From a bacterium (GTDB lineage: Bacteria; Vulcanimicrobiota; Vulcanimicrobiia; Vulcanimicrobiales; SCRA01), in assembly GCA_004297985.1 (NCBI GenBank), contig SCRA01000019.1:1-64000 (forward strand): a DNA stretch of 64,000 bases, read 5' to 3'. The notes beneath the pieces were generated by a model that ran no database searches, was not told where the DNA came from, and was given only the letters and a program-made list of their open reading frames with translations. Below, piece by piece: positions 1 through 7,197 of the stretch. A program made the translations under genes and the position numbers. Each line of letters starts with the position of its first letter. Position 1 is the first letter of the stretch.

Positions 1-1
1 A

Positions 2-34
2 TAACTGTGTTTTGCCGACACCGACACCGACGCC
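2..34 (+). repeat. 33-bp inverted repeat, left copy
   Basis: Exact 33-base match to the reverse complement of 946-978. It encodes the junction between a Cys-containing stretch and a Pro-Thr linker. Identity stops one base before (position 1 differs) and immediately after position 34. Confidence 0.85.
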
Positions 35-332
35 CGCAACCTACCGCTGGCAAGACCGAACCACTCTGTCGTGCGCAGCTCTGGGGCATCTCTTGGCTAA
101 GTGCAATCAAAAAGATGACGTGACTCTGCAGGAGTCTTTCGGCGGCGGTCCGTGGGGGTCGATAGCGACGTGCGCCTACTCGACGCTCCAGAATAACGTC
201 TACGTGGACGGTGGTGGCGGAGTCTTTACGTCGCTCTCGTATGGTGCGCCGTTCACGCCATACGATAGCGACCCGATCTCTAACCATGACGCGGGGGCCA
301 CGAGCGTCACGACGTCCGGCTGTCCCCCGTAG
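3..332 (+). CDS. C-terminal part of a surface-type protein with a Pro-Thr linker, cut by the window edge
   Basis: The reading frame is open from the left edge and stops at 332, so only the last 109 residues are visible. It begins with NCVLPTPTPTPA, a Pro-Thr linker, followed by a Cys-containing domain (residues ending SGCPP) that I do not recognise. The linker and the residues before it are identical to those in the reverse-strand gene at 582-1694, but the domain after the linker is unrelated. It may be the end of a second gene of the same family or a promoterless spare C-terminal cassette; the sequence left of the window would decide. A bidirectional hairpin terminator follows at 345-375. 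Confidence 0.45.
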   Translation, partial: NCVLPTPTPTPATYRWQDRTTLSCAALGHLLAKCNQKDDVTLQESFGGGPWGSIATCAYSTLQNNVYVDGGGGVFTSLSYGAPFTPYDSDPISNHDAGATSVTTSGCPP

Positions 333-344
333 CCTGCAAAAACG

Positions 345-375
345 AGAGGCCCCGCGGTCGCGGCGCGGGGCCTCT
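345..375. terminator. Bidirectional rho-independent terminator
   Basis: A perfect 12-bp stem (345-356 with 364-375) closes a 7-base loop. On the reverse strand it is followed within two bases by five T (complement of 338-342). On the forward strand it runs into TTT. It sits between the forward gene ending at 332 and the reverse-strand reading frames from 543. Confidence 0.75.
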
Positions 376-543
376 TTGCATTTGACGCCGCTGCGAGCGC
401 CATCGTCCAGGATGCGCTGGCGCGTGAGGTCGATCGACTCCTCGACGCTGATCTCGCCCGGCAAGAACCCGGTCGCGCATTTCCTTCGCGAAGGCGTCGG
501 GCTCGAGACCTTGCGCCCGGAGCAGCACGAGGCCCGGACTCAT
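376..543 (-). pseudogene. VbhA-like small antitoxin, frameshifted
   Basis: From the ATG at 543 the frame reads a GLEPDAFAKEMRDRVLAG stretch. A single-base shift near 461 then continues it as EISVEESIDLTRQRILDD. The joined sequence has the pattern of VbhA-type antitoxin domains (a short helix, then an AGEIS-EE-I motif, then a helix ending in RxRI). This is family-pattern recognition, not a match I could test. No stop codon follows in the restored frame before the terminator, so the end is unclear. No Fic toxin partner is visible. It is probably a decayed gene, or there is a base error in the assembly. Confidence 0.35.
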
Positions 544-581
544 AGTGCCGAGAGATCTGTTCGCGGTCGCCCTCGTATATG

Positions 582-1694
582 CTAATTTCCTCCTCCGCAC
601 GCCGGATAGATCGTCGCCGTCGTGTTTACGTACACCTGGGTATTTCCAGCGAGCCCGCCCGTCTGCGCAAGCAATGCATCCCACGACGTCTGATCGGTGT
701 CTAGCCCCGGGCTATAGAGACCCGTATCCATGTACGCGGTCTGGAACGGCGCACCAAGCGTGATGGGATTCGGGAACGGCCAGCCTTGACCGCTCGTATC
801 GGGCGCTCCCTCCAACGGCATCTGCGATGCCGCAATCGGTCCGATGGTTTGGTTCCTGGTGAACTGGACGCACGAACCGCCGGAGGTTGCGTTACTGGCT
901 GCGTTTAGCGCGAGTGTAACAGGCTTCGGCGTTGCGGTCGGTGCCGGCGTCGGTGTCGGTGTCGGCAAAACACAGTTAGGCGGGGTGCCGGTGTAGCCTG
1001 CGAGGCAACGCTCTGGGTCGATCACCACGGTGACATCGACACTCTTAGCGTCGGTCGACGTCACGGTGAGGCCGCACGTTACTGGCTGCGTGTTGCCTAG
1101 GTTGCCGGCGACGACGTCGAACGCGCCATCGCTGTAGCCCGTCGTCGTGCCCGCGAAGGGCCCCGAAGTCCAGGGGGATGCTGGAGACTTGTGTGGCGCC
1201 GAGGCTAGCGACCACGGCGGGCCAGAGAGGCCGGAGAAGCCGTAGGCCGACGACGGCGCAACCGCGCCGACTGTAGGTTCCGAGCAGCCGCCTTGTGTTA
1301 CCGTCCACGGCCGCGCGTACCAGGACTCTGCCGCCGAGATCGCGCCGCCGGTCGGTAGCGGCTGGTTTCCCTGGCTTTCCCAAAGGCCGCTATCGGGGTG
1401 CCACTCCAGGTACGTCGGGCTCACGTTGAGCGCGCCGGCGGGCGGAGGCGAGTAGTAGACAGTGACTGTGTGTGCCTGCGGCACCGGCAAGCCCGCAATC
1501 TCCTCGTGCGATCGCAACCACGTCGGAGTCTGATCCCACGTCCGTGCTTTAGCGTCCGGGCTCGTACTCCATATGTCCATCGCGACGGAACGATTTCCAC
1601 CGTAGACTTCCGGGGACGCCATACGTACCAACACGTCCTTCGGCACATATCCGCGCCGCGTCGCATAGTAGGCGATGGGGTTGACGTTCGGCAC
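582..1694 (-). CDS. Large surface-type protein with PTPTP linker and C-terminal cassette; probably 5'-disrupted
   Basis: An open frame of 370 codons from a GTG at 1694. About 240 residues of Gly/Ser/Trp-rich sequence end in an EGF-like CLAGYTGTPPNC turn. A PTPTPTPAPT linker and a roughly 115-residue C-terminal domain rich in Thr, Gln and Gly follow. I do not recognise a family. Upstream the same style of sequence continues in other frames: YYYDSNKHVLEKFSYT at about 1735-1800 and NLDFYAKDSQRV at about 1810-1850. This suggests a longer gene broken by at least two frameshifts, or base errors. The 33-bp repeat at 946-978 marks the border of an exchangeable C-terminal cassette. Confidence 0.5.
   Translation of the reverse strand: MPNVNPIAYYATRRGYVPKDVLVRMASPEVYGGNRSVAMDIWSTSPDAKARTWDQTPTWLRSHEEIAGLPVPQAHTVTVYYSPPPAGALNVSPTYLEWHPDSGLWESQGNQPLPTGGAISAAESWYARPWTVTQGGCSEPTVGAVAPSSAYGFSGLSGPPWSLASAPHKSPASPWTSGPFAGTTTGYSDGAFDVVAGNLGNTQPVTCGLTVTSTDAKSVDVTVVIDPERCLAGYTGTPPNCVLPTPTPTPAPTATPKPVTLALNAASNATSGGSCVQFTRNQTIGPIAASQMPLEGAPDTSGQGWPFPNPITLGAPFQTAYMDTGLYSPGLDTDQTSWDALLAQTGGLAGNTQVYVNTTATIYPACGGGN
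946..978 (-). repeat. 33-bp inverted repeat, right copy
   Basis: Reverse complement of 2-34. It lies inside the gene at 582-1694, exactly at its Pro-Thr linker. Recombination between the two copies would keep the reading frame and exchange the C-terminal domains. Confidence 0.85.
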
Positions 1695-1866
1695 CTCGGT
1701 GGAGGCGTTGCGTTCAAACCTTCCGCGAAGCCCGTTGGCCCGCGCCGCGTGTACGAGAACTTCTCGAGCACGTGCTTATTGGAGTCGTAGTAGTAGGCCC
1801 AGAAGTGGCGACGCGCTGACTGTCCTTTGCGTAGAAGTCGAGGTTGGCGTGGCAGCGGCTACGTCA

Positions 1867-2049
1867 ATGACAGCTCTCGCTGCTGTTCCCATTCTTGGAT
1901 TGGCAACGTTCGCGGTACGCGGGAAGAATGTAGTCATTGGCACCGATAAGACGATCACGACGTATGCCCCGGGGACGGTTCACGTCCAGACAACCCAAAA
2001 GGCATCGACGGCAGAGAACGACGATCCCAACGCCGGATACAACCAGTAG
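1867..2049 (+). CDS. Small hypothetical protein with a hydrophobic N-terminus
   Basis: ATG at 1867 gives 60 residues: a hydrophobic MTALAAVPILGLATFAV segment, then an RGKNVVIGTDKTITTY stretch and a polar tail. The middle resembles C-terminal ends of larger secreted hypothetical proteins, where a basic-hydrophobic motif precedes a TxVTxY strand. It may therefore be the remnant of a longer gene. There is no convincing ribosome binding site. It overlaps nothing firmly established. Confidence 0.3.
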   Translation: MTALAAVPILGLATFAVRGKNVVIGTDKTITTYAPGTVHVQTTQKASTAENDDPNAGYNQ

Positions 2050-2193
2050 AGAAATTCAGAGGATACTGCTGCGCGATGTCCTCGGAATTCGGGCGTGACG
2101 TCGAGACGCGGATGGCGCGGTGATCGTGGCGGCGTTCGACGGAATGCAGGTCGATGCGGTCTAGGCGGACGCACGGAGGTGGTCCGCAGTCTC

Positions 2194-2222
2194 TTGCCAA
2201 ATGGCACTTTATAGTGTAATAT
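2194..2222 (+). promoter_or_regulatory. Promoter of the toxin-antitoxin operon with embedded palindrome
   Basis: TTGCCA (2194-2199), a 17-base spacer and TAATAT (2217-2222) form a near-consensus sigma-70-type promoter. The ATG of the next gene is at 2229, only six bases after the -10 box, so transcription should begin at or next to the start codon and give a leaderless mRNA. The spacer contains CACTTTATAGTG (2205-2216), an imperfect palindrome, and TGGCGCCA lies just downstream. Both are candidate operators for the antitoxin. Confidence 0.6.
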
Positions 2223-2228
2223 GGCGCC

Positions 2229-2606
2229 ATGCCGATCGCCGAGAAGAATCGCAGAGCGCAGGTCGCGCTGGAGGCGTTCCGGAGGCTCGCGGAGCGTTGG
2301 AAGCTCCGCATCGAAGACCAAGAGGTCCTCCTGGCCACTCCGCGCCGCACGCTCTACCACTGGGCTGAACGGCCCGAGAGTGCGCGTCCAGACCGGGACA
2401 AGCTCGAGCGCATCTCCTACCTGCTCGGTATCCTCGGCGGGCTGGCGGCCGTCTACGGTGACAATGTTCGGGCCGATGAGTGGCTGCGCCGGCCCAACGA
2501 CGCCTTCGGAGGGCAAGCTCCCCTGGAACGGATGCTTCAGGGTAACGTCGGTGACCTCGCAGCGGTACGCGCATACGTCGATCGCTTTGCGCATGTCGGG
2601 TGGTAA
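2229..2606 (+). CDS. Xre/MbcA/ParS-family antitoxin (DUF2384)
   Basis: A 125-residue protein. An N-terminal helical region contains a helix-turn-helix-like stretch (EDQEVLLATPRRTLYHWA, about residues 29-46). A C-terminal toxin-binding domain carries the hallmark WLRRPNDAFGGQAPLERMLQG. In this family the antitoxin binds and inhibits a RES-domain toxin and represses its own operon. The gene immediately downstream, seven bases away, is a RES toxin, which confirms the pairing. The start is the ATG placed six bases after the -10 box, with no Shine-Dalgarno sequence. Confidence 0.88.
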   Translation: MPIAEKNRRAQVALEAFRRLAERWKLRIEDQEVLLATPRRTLYHWAERPESARPDRDKLERISYLLGILGGLAAVYGDNVRADEWLRRPNDAFGGQAPLERMLQGNVGDLAAVRAYVDRFAHVGW

Positions 2607-2613
2607 CGCCTGA

Positions 2614-3288
2614 GTGATCGCTCCGACCACGCGGCTCTCGTGGCCTGACGCGTACCGCATCGTCTCATCACCGGACGCTCCGATCGCCGCGCTATCGAAT
2701 CTGGTCGCGCGGCCCGAGGATCTCGAAGCACTTCTCGAGATCGAGGCGATGACGAATCCCGTAGCGCGCCTCGCGCGAGAGGGGATTGCGAACGTACCGC
2801 GCGAGGAGCGTGTTCTCGGCGCGGGCGCCGCGCTCATCATGACGCCGTTCGTTCTGCCGGCGGTCAGCCGATTCTCAGACGGCTCGTACGGCGTCTTCTA
2901 TGCAGGGGATGAGCTGAGAACCGCCGGCGAAGAGCGTGCGTATCATCTGACTGAGCGGTTGAAGGAGTCCCACGAAAGCGAGATCGTTCTTCGGGCTGAG
3001 GGATACGCATACAAGGTGGGGATCGACTGTATGCTGCACGATGTGCGGCGCTCCGCTACACCTGCACCGCCGCCGGAGATCTACGACCTTGACAGCTACG
3101 ATGCCGCACAGCGGCAGGGTCGATTGCTCCGCGACGAAGGCTCTCACGGTCTACTGTACGAGAGCGTCCGGCGCCCTAGGTTCGAGTGCGCCGGAATCTT
3201 TCGCCCGAAGTGCATCGGCAATCCAAGACCGGCTGGTGTGGTGTACTTTGATTGGGACGGCGCGAAGGTCACCGTTGTCGGCGCGTGA
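2614..3288 (+). CDS. RES-domain toxin (NAD+-degrading, MbcT/ParT family)
   Basis: A 224-residue protein from a GTG at 2614. The RES family is named for conserved Arg, Glu and Ser. Candidates here are R86 (SRFSDG), Y96 and E106/E107 (FYAGDELRTAGEE), and the serine in GSHGLLYESV. Characterised members (Mycobacterium MbcT, Pseudomonas Res) deplete cellular NAD+. Its length fits the family. It is translated from the antitoxin mRNA. The gene after it converges, with the two stop codons three bases apart. Confidence 0.88.
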   Translation: MIAPTTRLSWPDAYRIVSSPDAPIAALSNLVARPEDLEALLEIEAMTNPVARLAREGIANVPREERVLGAGAALIMTPFVLPAVSRFSDGSYGVFYAGDELRTAGEERAYHLTERLKESHESEIVLRAEGYAYKVGIDCMLHDVRRSATPAPPPEIYDLDSYDAAQRQGRLLRDEGSHGLLYESVRRPRFECAGIFRPKCIGNPRPAGVVYFDWDGAKVTVVGA

Positions 3289-3291
3289 TCG

Positions 3292-5100
3292 CTATTCGAC
3301 CGGTGGGGATATTCCGGGCTGAACGGATGCTGCGCTAAGCCCGTCATATGCCGTGACGAGCGCTTCGGCGGTGCGGGCGGGGGCGGCGCAGGTGGTGCCG
3401 ACGCAGACGTAGGCAACTGCGGGGCCGTCGGCGCGGTAGCCGCTGCGCTCCACGCGCTCGCGGTCGTGCGTGACGTCGAGCGTGCGCGCGTCGAGCAGCG
3501 GATCGCGCAGGCGCAGATCGGCGGCGGCCGCGCGCAGCGCCGCGGCGTCCGCGCCGTTGGTGATGATGGTGACAGTGGCAGGCTGAGCCAACGCGCGCGC
3601 TACCGCCAGAGCATAGGGGGCGGCGAAGGCGCCGACCTTCGCGTAGGTACGTGCGTGGAGCAACAGTGTCTCCTCGCCGCGTGCGCGCAGGTCCGGACGA
3701 TCGGCGAGCGCTCCCAGGCGCAGCAGCGAGTCGGCCAGCGAGGAGTTCTCTGCCAGCGGGCGGTCGGGCTGAGCGAGAAAGCCCAACGCCTCGCCGTCGG
3801 GGACGCGATCGTAGAACCCGCCCTGCTCTGCGGCGAGCAGCGCCAGGACCTCACCTGCCAACTGCTCCGCGCGCGCCAGCATCCGCACCTCACCGGTCGC
3901 CGCGTGGGCATCGAGCAGCGCGCGCAGCATCGCCGTCTGATCCGCCAGCAGTCCCCAGATCTGCGGCTCGGCGCCCGGTTCCAAGACGTGGCACAGCAGG
4001 CCGCGCCGCTCGTCGTGCATGCGCTCCCAGAGCGTGTCGATCGCGCGTTTTGCGCGCCGCGTCAGCGTTGCGTCCTCCAACAGCGGCGCGGCCTCGAAGA
4101 GCGCCCCGGCCAGCGCCGCCGTCCAGTTCGTGTACGAGGTGCGGTCGACGTAGGGCGTCGCCGTCGCGCGCCGCTCCTCCAACGGCTTGGCATAGTAGAG
4201 CTCGTCGGCGTCTTGGCTCCCGCCGAAGAGGCCGCTTGCGTCGTCGTAGAGCGTGTTCATCAACCAGCCCACGGCGCTTGCCACGCGCTCGCGCAGGTGA
4301 GCATCGGCCGTCGCGCGCGCGTAGCGCGCATTGACGCGCAGCAGGCCCGCGTGGTCCTCGCTCATCTTCTCGAAGTGCGGGACGCGCCACTCACGGTCGG
4401 TGGAGTAGCGGAACCAGCCGCCTTCAACGTGATCGTACATGCCGTGGTCGGCCATGCCGTACAACGTCTTCTCGATCATGACGCGCAGGCGCGGCTCGCG
4501 CGTGCGCTGCCACTGCGCCAGCAGCAGCTCCAGCGCCTCGGTCATGGGGAACTTCGGCGCCGTGCCGAAGCCGCCGTACGCGGGGTCGTAGAGTTCCACG
4601 GCAGCGTCTACCACGCGTTCAACGATGTCTTCGGAGAGCGCGGCGTCCTTGGAGATACCGGCCGGGACGTGCGCGGGCTCGGCGGCCAGGCGCTCTCGGA
4701 TCTCCCCCTTGTGCTCGCGATAGAAGTCGATCACGCGCTCGAGCAGCGGCTCCATCTGCTCCGGCGGCACGTAGGTGGTGCCGGTGATGGTCTCGCCCCC
4801 GGGCATCAGGAAGGCCGTGGTCGGCCAGCCGCCCATGTTGTAGCGCGCGTTGATATCGGGGCGGCGGTCGTTGTCGACGCGTACGGGGACGAATCGCTCG
4901 TTGATCGCGCCGATGACGCCTGCCGTAGAGTACGTGGTCTCATCCATCACGTGGCACCAGTGGCACCAGACGGCCGAGAGCGAGAGCAGGATCGGCTTAT
5001 CCTCTGCCTGCGCCCGCGCGAACGCTTCGGGGCCCCAGGTGTTCCAACGGATCTCGTGCGCGCGGTTGGGCCGCGGCGAGAAGTGGAAGGCCTCGCTCAT
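3292..5100 (-). CDS. YyaL/SSP411-like thioredoxin-domain protein (DUF255)
   Basis: A 602-residue protein starting at the ATG at 5100, which overlaps the stop of the upstream thioesterase gene (ATGA). The N-terminal thioredoxin-like domain has the family WCHWCHVM motif (C46, C49) and the typical RPNRAHEIRWNTWG opening. The rest is an (alpha/alpha)6 barrel as in N-acylglucosamine epimerases, with HFEKMSEDHAGL and DADELYYAK stretches. Family members are widespread, but their reaction is not established. It is the last gene of a reverse-strand group beginning with a LysR regulator. Confidence 0.9.
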   Translation of the reverse strand: MSEAFHFSPRPNRAHEIRWNTWGPEAFARAQAEDKPILLSLSAVWCHWCHVMDETTYSTAGVIGAINERFVPVRVDNDRRPDINARYNMGGWPTTAFLMPGGETITGTTYVPPEQMEPLLERVIDFYREHKGEIRERLAAEPAHVPAGISKDAALSEDIVERVVDAAVELYDPAYGGFGTAPKFPMTEALELLLAQWQRTREPRLRVMIEKTLYGMADHGMYDHVEGGWFRYSTDREWRVPHFEKMSEDHAGLLRVNARYARATADAHLRERVASAVGWLMNTLYDDASGLFGGSQDADELYYAKPLEERRATATPYVDRTSYTNWTAALAGALFEAAPLLEDATLTRRAKRAIDTLWERMHDERRGLLCHVLEPGAEPQIWGLLADQTAMLRALLDAHAATGEVRMLARAEQLAGEVLALLAAEQGGFYDRVPDGEALGFLAQPDRPLAENSSLADSLLRLGALADRPDLRARGEETLLLHARTYAKVGAFAAPYALAVARALAQPATVTIITNGADAAALRAAAADLRLRDPLLDARTLDVTHDRERVERSGYRADGPAVAYVCVGTTCAAPARTAEALVTAYDGLSAASVQPGISPPVE

Positions 5101-5597
5101 GACTCGCCTCGGAAGATGTAGCACGCGGTGGTGGCGTGGCCGAGCACTTTGCCCGCCGGATCGCAGAGCGTTGCCTCGGCGACGGCGATGCGGCTGCCGG
5201 CGTTGATTACCCTGGCCTCGCAACGCACGCGCCCCGTCTCACGGGTGATGGGGCGGATGAAGCGCATCTGCAGATCGAGCGTGGTATAGCCCACGCCCGC
5301 GGGCAGCGTGGAGTGGACGGCACAGCCCAGTGCCGAGTCGCAGATGGTGCTGGCGTAGCCGCCGTGCACCGAGCCGATGGGATTGTAGTGGTACGCTCCC
5401 GGCTCGCCGCTGAAGACCACGTGCCCCTCTTCGACTTCCTCGAGCCGCAGGTTCATCACCAGCGTCATCGGCGGCAACGGAATCTCACCGCGCTGCATCG
5501 CCCTCAGTGCCTCCAATCCGCTCATCGCCTTGACGGCGGCGGCGGTCGCCAGGGGATCCTGCCACTCGATCGTATGGCGCATGGTGCTCTCGCTCAT
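5097..5597 (-). CDS. PaaI-family hot-dog thioesterase
   Basis: A 166-residue protein. The hot-dog fold signature is present: NPIGSVHGGYASTICDSALG, where the HGG segment and the following Asp lie in the acyl-CoA thioesterase active site. YTTLDLQMRFIRPITRETG follows. GGAGGAG eight bases before the ATG at 5597 fixes the start. Enzymes of this group hydrolyse aryl- or acyl-CoA thioesters in the cytoplasm. It is translationally coupled to the YyaL-like gene. Confidence 0.88.
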   Translation of the reverse strand: MSESTMRHTIEWQDPLATAAAVKAMSGLEALRAMQRGEIPLPPMTLVMNLRLEEVEEGHVVFSGEPGAYHYNPIGSVHGGYASTICDSALGCAVHSTLPAGVGYTTLDLQMRFIRPITRETGRVRCEARVINAGSRIAVAEATLCDPAGKVLGHATTACYIFRGES

Positions 5598-5618
5598 GGG
5601 GCCTACTCCTCCGCGCCG

Positions 5619-5903
5619 CTACTCGTCTCCCGCGCCGCGCGCGAAGGAGCTCACGTAGAGTACGCCGGCGACCACCGCCACGGCCAGCAGCGGCACGCTG
5701 GGCAGCGGCAGGCCCGCGATGACCAGCGCGAAGAGCCCCGCCAAGGCCAGATAGAAGATGCCGAAGCGCACGTTGGAGCGCGGGGACATGTGGTAGACCT
5801 CTCGCTCCCACCACGTCAACGCCCCGCGGCGCCCCTTCACGATCGCGCCGAGACCGCCAAGCAGGCAGAGTACGAATCCGGATAGTGCCGTGGGATCGTG
5901 CAT
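5619..5903 (-). CDS. Small integral membrane protein
   Basis: A 94-residue protein from the ATG at 5903. Residues near 5-20 are hydrophobic. A polar loop (KGRRGALTWWEREVYHMSPRS) follows, then two close hydrophobic segments (FGIFYLALAGLFALVIAG and VPLLAVAVVAGVLYVSS), so two or three membrane spans are likely. No family is recognised. It lies 5 bases after the LysR gene and 21 bases before the thioesterase gene, so it is probably part of that operon. Confidence 0.65.
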   Translation of the reverse strand: MHDPTALSGFVLCLLGGLGAIVKGRRGALTWWEREVYHMSPRSNVRFGIFYLALAGLFALVIAGLPLPSVPLLAVAVVAGVLYVSSFARGAGDE

Positions 5904-5908
5904 GGAGC

Positions 5909-6817
5909 CTAATCGCGTCCGTTCTCGGCCCAACGCTTGGTGAACTCGACGAAAGCGCGGACCACGGAGACGTCGAGGCGGTCGCTGCGGTAGACCATAT
6001 AGAGATCGCGCATGAGCGAGACGCCGGCGATCGAGAGCGCGCGCACGCCGTTGTGATTGTGGAGCTCGCCGTCGAGGGCCTGTGCGGTGACGAAGCCCAG
6101 ACCAAGCCCCGCGCGCACCGCTTGAAGGACGGCGTTCGAGGTGCCCAGTTGCATCGCGGTGCGCATCGTAGGGAGCTCGAGTCCGGCCTCGTGGAGCGAG
6201 CGCTTCACGCTCTCCATGGTGCCCGAGCCCGCCTCGCGCGCGATGAGCGTCTCGCCGTCGAGGTCGTCGATCTTGATGCGGCGGCGCTTGGCCAGGCGGT
6301 GTGCCGCGGGGGTGATCAGCACGATCTCGTCGGCTGCAACGCGCTCCACGCTCAGGTGCGGGCGTTGCGGGGCGACTCCGGTGAAGCCTACGTCGCATTT
6401 GCCTTCGGCGAGTGCGTCGACCACGCGCTGGGAGTCGGTGACGTCGAGCACGCTGGTGACGTCGGGATAGCGTTGGGCGAAGAGCACCAGCAGCCGCGGC
6501 GCGAGGAACTCCCCCGGCGTGGTGCTGGCCGCGATGCGCAGCGTGCCGCCCACGCCTTCGTGAAAGGGGCGCAGGCGCTCCATCAGCGCCTCGTGCTCGG
6601 CGAGAACGTGTTCGGCGAAGAGCTGGACCTGGCTTCCCGCGGGAGTGGGCGTTACGGGGCCCTCTGAACGACGTAGGAGGCGCACGCCCAGTTCGCTTTC
6701 CAAGCGCTGGATCTGCCGGGTGATCGCCGGCTGCGAGACGCCCATAGAACGGGCCGCGTCGGCGAAGCCTCCGCGACGAACCGTCTCCAGAAACGTTCGC
6801 AGTTGGCTGAACTTCAT
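5909..6817 (-). CDS. LysR-family transcriptional regulator
   Basis: A 302-residue protein starting at the ATG at 6817 (MKFSQLRTFLETV), with the winged helix-turn-helix in the first 60 residues (FADAARSMGVSQPAITRQIQRLE). A type 2 periplasmic-binding-protein-like effector domain fills the rest. The start is chosen because LysR proteins begin directly before the first helix; a longer frame up to 6853 exists. It is the first gene of a reverse-strand cluster with a membrane protein, a thioesterase and a YyaL-like protein, so those are possible targets. The effector cannot be read from sequence. Confidence 0.92.
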   Translation of the reverse strand: MKFSQLRTFLETVRRGGFADAARSMGVSQPAITRQIQRLESELGVRLLRRSEGPVTPTPAGSQVQLFAEHVLAEHEALMERLRPFHEGVGGTLRIAASTTPGEFLAPRLLVLFAQRYPDVTSVLDVTDSQRVVDALAEGKCDVGFTGVAPQRPHLSVERVAADEIVLITPAAHRLAKRRRIKIDDLDGETLIAREAGSGTMESVKRSLHEAGLELPTMRTAMQLGTSNAVLQAVRAGLGLGFVTAQALDGELHNHNGVRALSIAGVSLMRDLYMVYRSDRLDVSVVRAFVEFTKRWAENGRD

Positions 6818-6855
6818 GGTTGTCCCACGCTCTTCGGCCTTTGCCGGAGCCACCC

Positions 6856-6884
6856 TTGCGGCTCGCGCGGGGGTGTGGTATCTT
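6856..6884 (+). promoter_or_regulatory. Promoter of the tRNA-Leu gene
   Basis: TTGCGG (6856-6861), a 17-base spacer and TATCTT (6879-6884). The -10 box ends 11 bases before the mature tRNA 5' end, leaving a very short leader for RNase P to remove. Confidence 0.6.
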
Positions 6885-6895
6885 ACTTTGGCCGT

Positions 6896-6982
6896 GCCGA
6901 GATGGCGAAATTGGTAGACGCGCTAGTTTCAGGTACTAGTGGGCGCAAGCTCGTGGGGGTTCGAGTCCCTTTCTCGGCACCA
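6896..6982 (+). tRNA. tRNA-Leu (anticodon CAG)
   Basis: The acceptor stem GCCGAGA (6896-6902) pairs with TCTCGGC (6972-6978). The discriminator A is at 6979 and an encoded CCA at 6980-6982. The anticodon arm CTAGT-TTCAGGT-ACTAG gives anticodon CAG, reading CUG. A long variable arm (GGGCGCAAGCTC) marks it as a class II tRNA, as expected for leucine. The T loop is TTCGAGT. The total length is 87 nt with CCA. Confidence 0.96.
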
Positions 6983-7023
6983 GCATTGGCAGCATCGGCG
7001 AGAGAGCCAGGAGAGCGAGTCCG

Positions 7024-7197
7024 GTGACCGATCCGGCGACGTCGATGGCGTTGCAGAACGTCCAGACCAGCGCGGGTTTCGGTGTCTTGCACAACGTGTT
7101 GGATCTGCAGGCGATCACCGCCAATGCGTTTGTCCAGTCGCTGCTGAGCGCAGGCGAGCCACCGCACCTCGGCAACCTCGTCGACGCAAGAGCGTAA
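7024..7197 (+). CDS. YjfB-like small protein (putative motility protein family)
   Basis: A 57-residue protein from a GTG at 7024 with GGAGAG upstream. The pattern is that of the YjfB family: a short SMALQNVQ helix, a central hydrophobic helix (FGVLHNVLDLQ), an SLL segment and a C-terminal PHLGNLVDARA that matches the family's HLG-x-x-xD ending. YjfB is a small protein of unknown role, often found in flagellated species. No flagellar genes are nearby. Its stop overlaps the start of the next gene (TAATG). Confidence 0.68.
   Translation: MTDPATSMALQNVQTSAGFGVLHNVLDLQAITANAFVQSLLSAGEPPHLGNLVDARA

Noticed and set aside
3466-5121. Long forward-strand open frame (551 codons) across the YyaL-like gene
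   Set aside because: It mirrors the reverse-strand gene, its translation is Arg/Gln-rich without motifs, and the reverse strand has clear family signatures throughout.
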